Assembly: GCF_002885975.1 (NCBI RefSeq)
Contig: NZ_POSP01000003.1
Span: 744,001-808,000 of the forward strand
Direction: 5' to 3'
DNA from: Paucibacter aquatile
GTDB taxonomy: Bacteria > Pseudomonadota > Gammaproteobacteria > Burkholderiales > Burkholderiaceae_C
Length of the DNA stretch: 64,000 nucleotides
Shown: positions 58,090 to 64,000 of the stretch, piece by piece
Numbering within the stretch: position 1 is the first letter of the stretch
Layout: the number at the start of each line of letters is the position of its first letter
Translations under genes and position numbers: made by a program
Notes under the pieces: model-generated
Database searches by the model: none
Seen by the model: only the letters and a program-made list of their open reading frames with translations
Told to the model about the DNA's origin: nothing

Positions 58090-58344
58090 TCACTGCCCGC
58101 CAGTGGCTGCATGGTTGCGCGCTTCACGCGCAGGAACCAGGGCCTTGCTACCGCTGGCCTTGTTGGCCACCACCTTGTCCTCCAGCACGGGGTCGGGATT
58201 GTTGATGGCCAAGCTCAGAGTGATGAAGCTGGCCACAATCACCAGCGCCGGGCCGCCAACCACCAGCCACATCATCGGCGTGCGCCACCAGCCAGCGGCC
58301 TTGGGGGCCGCCGTGCCATTTTCGGGCTTGAAATTCTGGCTCAT
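58090..58344 (-). CDS. FixH/CcoH-like assembly protein (short form)
   Basis: The 84-residue protein has one transmembrane segment (MMWLVVGGPALVIVASFIT). The stretch INNPDPVL follows the membrane, as in FixH. It is much shorter than classical FixH (about 150-160 residues) and lacks the long periplasmic domain. It sits between ccoG and the terminal small gene. Confidence 0.8.
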   Translation of the reverse strand: MSQNFKPENGTAAPKAAGWWRTPMMWLVVGGPALVIVASFITLSLAINNPDPVLEDKVVANKASGSKALVPAREARNHAATGGQ

Positions 58345-58380
58345 GCGTCTCGTCTCCTGTGTGTGTGGGCCAAGCTTGGT

Positions 58381-59895
58381 TCAGCGCGGCACGATGAAGG
58401 TTGATTTTTCATGCACGACGGTCGCACCGCTGCTGGCGCCGTCGAGGCTGCGCAGCTGGAACTCGATCGCGTGCGAGCCCTTGCGATCCTGCGCCGCGCG
58501 GGCCGCTGTCTCGGGCGGCACCCGCACCGACAGCGTCAGCCAGCGCGCCTCGGCCGGTGCAACACTGAGCTCAGCCACCTGCTCCAGTTTGATGCCCTCC
58601 ATGCCGATGACCGTCACCTGATAACGGTGATTCTGTTCGGTGGCGTTCATGACCTGCAATCGGTAGAGGTTCTCGACATAGCCATCTTCCACCACGCGGG
58701 CCAGCACACCACGGTCACGCACCACATCGAGCTTGACGGGGCTGCGCAGGAACAAGAGGCTGGCCAGCAAGGCAGTGCACAACACGAACAAGACCACGGT
58801 GTAGATCACCACACGCGGGCGGAACAAGCGGCGCAGCTTTTGCGCCGGGCTCAGGTGTTGCTGCAAGCCGTTTTGCGTGTCGTAGCGGATCAGGCCACGC
58901 GGGTAGTTCATCTTGTCCATGACGCCATCACAGACGTCGATGCAGGCGGCACAACCGATGCACTCGTACTGCAAGCCCTTGCGGATGTCGATGCCTGTGG
59001 GGCAAACCTGGACACACAGGGTGCAGTCGATGCACGACCCCAGTCCCGCGGCCTTGACTTCGTCCACGCAGGCCTTCTTGCTGCGGGAGCCGCGCGGTTC
59101 GCCGCGCTCGGCGTCGTAGCTGATGATCAATGTGTCCTTGTCGAACATGGCGCTCTGGAAGCGCGCGTAGGGACACATGTATTTGCAGACCTGCTCACGC
59201 ATGAAGCCCGCGAAGCCGTAGGTCGCAAAGGCGTAGAACAGCACCCAGAACCATTCCCAAGGGCCAAAGCTGAGAGTGAACGCCTCAGCCCACAAGGACT
59301 TGATCGGGGTGAAATAGCCGACAAAAGTGAAGCCAGTCCAGAGCGCGACGGCGATCCACACCAGTTGCTTGCCGCCCTTGCGCCACAGCTTGTTGAAACC
59401 CCAAGGCGAGGCATCCAGCTTCATGCGCGCCTGGCGGTCACCCTCGAACTGCCGCTCGATCCACAAGAAAATTTCGGTGTAGACCGTCTGCGGGCAGGCA
59501 TAGCCGCACCACAGCCGCCCGGCCACGGCAGTGAACAGGAACAGGGCATAGGCCGAGATCAGCAGCAGCCCGGTCAGGTAAATGAAATCCTGCGGGTACA
59601 GGACCAGGCCAAAAATGTAAAAACGCCGGCTGGCGAGCTCGAAGAGCACCGCCTGCCGGTCGTTCCAAAGCAGCCAGGGCAGACCGTAAAACAGGATCTG
59701 CGTGAACCAGACCAGCGCCCAACGCCAGGAGGCGAAGAGGCCGGACACGGCACGGGGGTAGATCTTCTTCTGCGCTGCGTAGAGCGAGACGATTTCTACC
59801 ACCGCATCCTCGCCATCCGCCGGCTTGGCGGCTGGCGCAGGAGCGATGGCCGGTCCGACGCGGGGCGCCGGCGGTACTGCCCGGGCTTCAGTCAT
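58381..59895 (-). CDS. ccoG: Cytochrome c oxidase accessory protein CcoG (RdxA/FixG)
   Basis: The 504-residue membrane iron-sulphur protein has a ferredoxin-like pair of cysteine clusters (CIDCTLCVQVCPTGIDI; CIGCAACIDVCD). Five or so membrane segments and a C-terminal Ig-like periplasmic domain are present. CcoG reduces Cu(II) for cbb3 oxidase assembly in other bacteria. It starts 10 bases after ccoP. Confidence 0.96.
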   Translation of the reverse strand: MTEARAVPPAPRVGPAIAPAPAAKPADGEDAVVEIVSLYAAQKKIYPRAVSGLFASWRWALVWFTQILFYGLPWLLWNDRQAVLFELASRRFYIFGLVLYPQDFIYLTGLLLISAYALFLFTAVAGRLWCGYACPQTVYTEIFLWIERQFEGDRQARMKLDASPWGFNKLWRKGGKQLVWIAVALWTGFTFVGYFTPIKSLWAEAFTLSFGPWEWFWVLFYAFATYGFAGFMREQVCKYMCPYARFQSAMFDKDTLIISYDAERGEPRGSRSKKACVDEVKAAGLGSCIDCTLCVQVCPTGIDIRKGLQYECIGCAACIDVCDGVMDKMNYPRGLIRYDTQNGLQQHLSPAQKLRRLFRPRVVIYTVVLFVLCTALLASLLFLRSPVKLDVVRDRGVLARVVEDGYVENLYRLQVMNATEQNHRYQVTVIGMEGIKLEQVAELSVAPAEARWLTLSVRVPPETAARAAQDRKGSHAIEFQLRSLDGASSGATVVHEKSTFIVPR

Positions 59896-59905
59896 GGTCG
59901 ATCAC

Positions 59906-60823
59906 TCAAGGGGCCGTGGCCACAGTTTTGTTGTTGGACAGGCTCCAGACATAGGCACCAAGCACCTGGATCTGTTCGGCACTCAGACGGGTCGACTGGG
60001 CTGGCATCAGATTGTTTTTGCCATTGTTGATCATGGCCATGACCGCATCTTCACCCCAGCCATGCAGCCAGATCTTGTCGGTCAGGTTGGGCGCACCCAG
60101 GGCTTGGTTGCCTTTGCCATCGGCGCCGTGGCAGGCAGCGCAGGCACCGAACTTCTCCTTGCCCTTTTGCGCGGCGATCGAGTTGTGGGCGCTGCCCGAG
60201 AGGCTCAGCACATAATTGGCCAGATTGCGCACGTCCTCGGCCGCGCCAACGGCGGCAGCCATGGGCGGCATGACGCCGTTGCGGCCGTTGCTGATGGTTT
60301 GCACGATGGTCTCGTGCGAACCGCCGTAGAGCCAGTCGCTGTCGGTCAGGTTGGGGAAGCCCTTGCTGCCCTTGGCGTCCGAGCCGTGGCAACCGGCGCA
60401 GTTGTTGGCGAACAGGCGCTCACCGATGGCCATGGCTTCCGGGTTCTGGGCCAGCTGCTCCACCGGCTTGCCGTTGAACTTGGCGTACAGCGCGCTCATG
60501 GCCTTGTGGGCATCGGCCTGCTCTTTCTCGTACTGACCCGCGCTGCTCCAGCCCAACGAGCCCTTGTTCGCGCCGAGGCCGGGGTAGGCCGCCAGATAGA
60601 TGCCGGCGAACACCACCGTCAGCACGAACAGAATCGCCCACCAACGAGGCAAGGGGTTGTTCATCTCGCGCAGGTCTTCGTCCCACACATGACCCGTGCT
60701 GTTGTCACTGGCCATGACGCGGTGGCGAGCGGCGACCAGCAGCAAGACGATGCAGAACACCAGGCCAGCCACCGTCACGCCGGCCACGAACATGGACCAA
60801 CCGTCAGAGAAAAAATCACTCAT
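59906..60823 (-). CDS. ccoP: Cytochrome c oxidase cbb3-type subunit III, dihaem
   Basis: The 305-residue subunit has two N-terminal membrane helices and two c-type haem sites, CAGCH (about residue 140) and CAACH (about 228). It passes electrons from the bc1 complex or soluble cytochromes toward CcoO/CcoN. ATGA overlap with ccoQ. Confidence 0.98.
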   Translation of the reverse strand: MSDFFSDGWSMFVAGVTVAGLVFCIVLLLVAARHRVMASDNSTGHVWDEDLREMNNPLPRWWAILFVLTVVFAGIYLAAYPGLGANKGSLGWSSAGQYEKEQADAHKAMSALYAKFNGKPVEQLAQNPEAMAIGERLFANNCAGCHGSDAKGSKGFPNLTDSDWLYGGSHETIVQTISNGRNGVMPPMAAAVGAAEDVRNLANYVLSLSGSAHNSIAAQKGKEKFGACAACHGADGKGNQALGAPNLTDKIWLHGWGEDAVMAMINNGKNNLMPAQSTRLSAEQIQVLGAYVWSLSNNKTVATAP

Positions 60824-60975
60824 TGAGGCCTCCCATCGGCTTCGTCTTGCAAGGCCATGCCGGCCAATTCGTCAAAGTGCGCCTTGTTGCGGCTGGAGTA
60901 GGTCCAGACCACGATCACCAGGAACACCAGCAGTGACAGCAGGGTCACCGCCGTTCTCAAGCTATTGATATCCAT
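60820..60975 (-). CDS. ccoQ: Cytochrome c oxidase cbb3-type subunit IV (CcoQ/FixQ)
   Basis: The 51-residue protein has one hydrophobic helix (VTLLSLLVFLVIVVW), followed by TYSSRNKAHFDELA, the CcoQ pattern. It stabilises the cbb3 oxidase. The stop overlaps the ccoP start (ATGA). GGAG precedes ATG 60975. Confidence 0.93.
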   Translation of the reverse strand: MDINSLRTAVTLLSLLVFLVIVVWTYSSRNKAHFDELAGMALQDEADGRPQ

Positions 60976-60995
60976 TGCGGACTCCTTCTTGCTTA

Positions 60996-61619
60996 CTACT
61001 TCAGCGAGGTGCCAAGCACCTGCAGATAAGCAATCACAGCTTCCATTTCGGTCTTGCCCTTGACTTCGTCGGCCGCGCCGGCGATCTCGGCATCGGTGTA
61101 GGGCACGCCCACGGTGCGCAGGGCCTTCATCTTGGGTGCCAGCTCAGCCGGGTTCAGCTGAGCGCCGGCCAACCAGGGATAGGCTGGCATGTTCGACTCC
61201 GGCACCAGATCCCGCGGATTGATCAGGTGAATGCGGTGCCATTCATCGCTGTACTTGCCGCCAACACGGTGCAGGTCGGGACCGGTGCGCTTGCTGCCCC
61301 ATTGGAAGGGGTGGTCGTAGACAAACTCACCGGCGGTCGAGTAATGACCGTAACGCAGGGTCTCTGACCGGAAAGGGCGAACCATCTGCGAGTGGCAGTT
61401 GTAGCAACCTTCGCGGATGTAGACGTCCCGACCGGCCAGCTGCAGCGGCGTGTAGGGCTTGAGGCCAGGCGCAGCCTCGGTGGTGGAGCGCTGGAAGAAC
61501 AGCGGCACGATTTCAACCGCGCCACCTGCCAGCACCGTCACCAGGGTCAGCACAATCATCAAGAAATTGCTGGTCTCGATGCGCTGATGGCCACTGGACT
61601 TGTGTTCTGTGGATGCCAT
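60996..61619 (-). CDS. ccoO: Cytochrome c oxidase cbb3-type subunit II, monohaem
   Basis: The 207-residue subunit has one N-terminal membrane anchor and haem site CYNCH (residues 72-76), then MVRPFRSETLRYGHYS and NMPAYPWL with the axial Met. AAGGAG precedes ATG 61619. Between ccoN and ccoQ. Confidence 0.98.
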   Translation of the reverse strand: MASTEHKSSGHQRIETSNFLMIVLTLVTVLAGGAVEIVPLFFQRSTTEAAPGLKPYTPLQLAGRDVYIREGCYNCHSQMVRPFRSETLRYGHYSTAGEFVYDHPFQWGSKRTGPDLHRVGGKYSDEWHRIHLINPRDLVPESNMPAYPWLAGAQLNPAELAPKMKALRTVGVPYTDAEIAGAADEVKGKTEMEAVIAYLQVLGTSLK

Positions 61620-61653
61620 TTTGTATTTCTCCTTGGATCTCGCGTTCAGCGCT

Positions 61654-63099
61654 TCAGGCGGCCACCAGAGTGGGGATCGGTGCCTTGACGGCACGGCCCA
61701 CTTGCACCGTCTTCACCACGTTCCAGGCCATCACCAACATGCCGCCCAGGTAGAGCACGCCACCCAGCAGACGGATCACGTAGAAGGGATAGGTGGCCTT
61801 GACGCTCTCCACGAAGGTGTAGACCAGGCTGCCGTCCGGGTTGACCGCACGCCACATCAGGCCCTGCATCACACCGGCAATCCACATCGCGGCGATGTAG
61901 AGCACGATGCCCAGGGTCGCGACCCAGAAGTGCAGCTCAATGGCCTTCTTCGAGTACATCTCGGTGCGACCGAACATGCGGGGAATCAGGTGGTAGAGCG
62001 AACCCATGGAGATCAGACCCACCCAGCCCAGGGCACCCGAATGCACGTGGCCCACGGTCCAGTCGGTGTAGTGGCTCAGCGCATTGACGGTCTTGATGGA
62101 CATCATCGGACCTTCGAAGGTCGACATGCCGTAGAAGGACAGGGACACGATCAGGAACTTCAGGATCGGGTCGTCACGCAGCTTGTGCCATGCACCGCTC
62201 AGGGTCATGATGCCGTTGATCATGCCGCCCCAGCTGGGCGCCAGCAACACCAGAGAGAACACCATGCCCACCGATTGCGCCCAGTCCGGCAGCGCGGTGT
62301 AGTGCAGATGGTGCGGGCCCGCCCACATATAGGTGAAGATCAGCGCCCAGAAGTGGACGATGGACAGGCGGTAGCTGTAGACCGGGCGGCCGGCTTGCTT
62401 GGGGATGTAGTAATACATCATGCCCAGGAAACCTGCTGTCAGGAAGAAGCCCACGGCATTGTGGCCGTACCACCATTGCACCATGGCATCCTGCACACCA
62501 GCGTAGGCCGAGTAGCTCTTGAACAAGCTCACCGGGATGGCGGCACTGTTGACCAAATGCAGCAGGGCGACGGCGATGATGAAGGCGCCGAAGAACCAGT
62601 TGGCCACATAGATGTGCTTGACCTTGCGGGTGCCGACGGTGCCGAAGAACACCACGGCGTAAGAGACCCAGACCAGGGTGATCAGGATGTCGATCGGCCA
62701 TTCCAGTTCAGCGTATTCCTTGCCGCTGGTGATGCCCAGCGGCAGGGTCAGCGCGGCCGAGAGGATGACCAGCTGCCAGCCCCAGAACGTGAACCAGGCC
62801 AGGCCGGGCGCGAACAGCCGCGTCTGGCCGGTGCGCTGCACCACGTGATAAGCCGTGGCGAACAGGGTGCAACCACCGAACGCGAAGATCACCGCATTGG
62901 TATGCAGCGGTCGCAAGCGGCCATAGCTCAGCCATGGAATGCCCAGATTGAGTTCCGGCCAGGTCAGCTGGGCAGCAATGATCACCCCCACCAACATGCC
63001 CACAACACCCCAGAGAACAGCGGCCAGTGCGAATGCACGTACCACACCATCCTCGTATACGCCTCCGGATGCAATGTCCGGCGCAGCAGTCTTTGCCAT
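61654..63099 (-). CDS. ccoN: Cytochrome c oxidase cbb3-type subunit I
   Basis: The 481-residue catalytic subunit has 12 membrane helices, the high- and low-spin haem ligand histidines and the CuB site (LHTNAVIFAFGG; WWYGHNAVGFFLTAGFLG split as WWYGHNAVGF and FLTAGFLG; MWAGPHHLHYTALPDW). It reduces oxygen at low concentrations and pumps protons. AAGGAG precedes ATG 63099; 22 bp from ccoS. Confidence 0.98.
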   Translation of the reverse strand: MAKTAAPDIASGGVYEDGVVRAFALAAVLWGVVGMLVGVIIAAQLTWPELNLGIPWLSYGRLRPLHTNAVIFAFGGCTLFATAYHVVQRTGQTRLFAPGLAWFTFWGWQLVILSAALTLPLGITSGKEYAELEWPIDILITLVWVSYAVVFFGTVGTRKVKHIYVANWFFGAFIIAVALLHLVNSAAIPVSLFKSYSAYAGVQDAMVQWWYGHNAVGFFLTAGFLGMMYYYIPKQAGRPVYSYRLSIVHFWALIFTYMWAGPHHLHYTALPDWAQSVGMVFSLVLLAPSWGGMINGIMTLSGAWHKLRDDPILKFLIVSLSFYGMSTFEGPMMSIKTVNALSHYTDWTVGHVHSGALGWVGLISMGSLYHLIPRMFGRTEMYSKKAIELHFWVATLGIVLYIAAMWIAGVMQGLMWRAVNPDGSLVYTFVESVKATYPFYVIRLLGGVLYLGGMLVMAWNVVKTVQVGRAVKAPIPTLVAA

Positions 63100-63121
63100 T
63101 TGTTTTGGCTCCTTGCAGCTT

Positions 63122-63322
63122 TTAGTTTGACGAGGGCGATTCTTTGCCAGCGCCCGGAGCGGAGGATTGACCTTCATCAACCCCCGCAGCTTCTTCAAGA
63201 ATACGAACGCCTTCGCGCTCCAAATCTTCGAGTTGGCCGTTGTTAATTGCCCACCCAAACACACCCACGATCACCAGCACCAAGAGCACCGACACCGGGA
63301 TCAAGAGATACAGAACTTCCAT
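63122..63322 (-). CDS. ccoS: cbb3 oxidase maturation protein CcoS
   Basis: The 66-residue protein has a single N-terminal helix (LYLLIPVSVLLVLVIVGVF) followed by WAINNGQLEDLEREG, the CcoS signature. It is needed for cofactor insertion into CcoN. It begins 2 bases after the ccoI stop. Confidence 0.95.
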   Translation of the reverse strand: MEVLYLLIPVSVLLVLVIVGVFGWAINNGQLEDLEREGVRILEEAAGVDEGQSSAPGAGKESPSSN

Positions 63323-63324
63323 GC

Positions 63325-64000
63325 TCAGCGTCCGTTCAGATTGCGCGCCAGACGCTGCGCGTTCAAGACCACCCAGACCGAGCTGCAGGCCATGCCCAGG
63401 CCGGCAGCCCAAGGCGGCAAATAGCCGGCCAGCGCCAGGGGAATGCAGGCCGCGTTGTAGCCGGCCGCCCAAGCCAGGTTCTGGCGGATGATGCGGCGCG
63501 TGCGCAAGGCCAATTCACGCAGCTGCGCCAGATCGGTCAAACGGCCGGACAGCAAGAGCGCATCGGCACTGGCCCGCGCCAGCATGGCGCCCTGCCCCAT
63601 CACCACGCTGGCATCGGCCCGCGCCAGCACCGGCGCATCGTTGATGCCGTCGCCCACCATCAAGACACAGTGCCCCGCCTCTTGCAGGCGCTGCACCTCG
63701 GCCAGCTTGCGCTCCGGACTGGCGCCGCCGATGGCGCGCTGCACGCCCGCCTGCCGGGACAAGGCCTCGGCCCGCGCCGGCGCATCACCGGACAACAAGA
63801 CCGTATCCAGTCCGAGAGCATGCAGGCGCTGCAAAGCCTCGAGCGCATCGGCGCGCAAGCACTCGCCAAACTGCATCAGCAAGACCTGCCCCTCTGCCTG
63901 CTGGCCCTGATCCTGGCCTTGGCAGGCAAAAGCCAGCTGCGCGTCGCGGCGCAAATCGGCAGGCAGGGTTTCCGGCAGGCCCGCCGTGGCCACCCAGGCC
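63325..64000 (-). CDS. ccoI: Copper-transporting P-type ATPase CcoI (FixI-like), C-terminal part, cut by window edge
   Basis: Only the last 225 or so residues are present. They contain the HAD-type hinge GDGINDAPVLARADASV and the preceding SGD motif (TVLLSGDAPAR), and end with two membrane helices. The phosphorylation DKTG motif and metal-binding N-terminus lie beyond 64000. Location ahead of ccoS-ccoN identifies it as the copper exporter for cbb3 oxidase assembly rather than a detoxification CopA. Confidence 0.93.
   Translation of the reverse strand, partial: AWVATAGLPETLPADLRRDAQLAFACQGQDQGQQAEGQVLLMQFGECLRADALEALQRLHALGLDTVLLSGDAPARAEALSRQAGVQRAIGGASPERKLAEVQRLQEAGHCVLMVGDGINDAPVLARADASVVMGQGAMLARASADALLLSGRLTDLAQLRELALRTRRIIRQNLAWAAGYNAACIPLALAGYLPPWAAGLGMACSSVWVVLNAQRLARNLNGR

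Noticed and set aside
60820..63099. FNR box directly upstream of ccoN
   Set aside because: The 22-bp gap between ccoS and ccoN holds no TTGAT-N4-ATCAA-like sequence. The operon promoter is probably ahead of ccoI, beyond base 64000.

Overview
The window is a stretch of a high-GC betaproteobacterial chromosome. The order cysS-alkA-accA-tilS-lysC-tRNA-Ser, the divergent hemN/fnr pair next to a ccoNOQP cluster, and the overall gene content all point to Burkholderiales, most likely the Roseateles/Rubrivivax/Leptothrix group. That placement is inference from gene content. I see no insertion sequence, prophage, CRISPR array or rRNA.

Region 1 (1-11975), signalling and accessory genes: the 3' end of an ETF-ubiquinone oxidoreductase gene; a cyclic-di-GMP-I (GEMM) riboswitch in front of a secreted subtilisin-like protease; an AmpG-like permease; a GNAT/PaiB pair divergent from a MocR regulator; a secreted cysteine-repeat protein; a receiver-only protein, a NarL-type regulator and a soluble histidine kinase; and a GGDEF-like protein with a degenerate active site.

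Region 2 (12031-34087), envelope and stress genes: DUF3309, a Tat-exported molybdenum hydroxylase with its 2Fe-2S partner, RcnB-like, Dps, two Crp/Fnr-family regulators, a membrane hydroxylase, an OmpA protein followed by a giant cyclic beta-1,2-glucan synthase, DUF4398 and OmpA lipoproteins, BON, CsbD, an AI-2E-family permease, a PRC-barrel protein and two coupled tiny ORFs. Nine promoters here carry one palindrome, GTNCGC-N2-GCGNAC. In every case it lies 22-23 bases from a -10-like hexamer, so centred near -41.5. This looks like a coherent Crp/Fnr-type class II regulon, probably run by one or both Crp-like proteins encoded inside it. It is the best candidate for an undescribed system.

Region 3 (34174-54451), mostly core genes: a large S9 peptidase, tRNA-Ser(GCU), lysC, tilS, accA, alkA, cysS, a TPR protein, ppiA-ppiB-lpxH-mtfA, clpA-clpS, a cold-shock protein, and two unrelated NADP-isocitrate dehydrogenases side by side (dimeric icd and the monomeric type).

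Region 4 (54574-64000), low-oxygen respiration: a SafE-like protein and hemN, divergent from fnr, then the minus-strand cluster ccoI-S-N-O-Q-P-G-fixH plus a small membrane protein. FNR controls micro-oxic expression, HemN makes haem without oxygen, and CcoI/S/G/FixH assemble the cbb3 oxidase encoded by ccoNOQP. The hemN-fnr intergenic region holds two FNR-box-like sites whose predicted class II promoters overlap head to tail.
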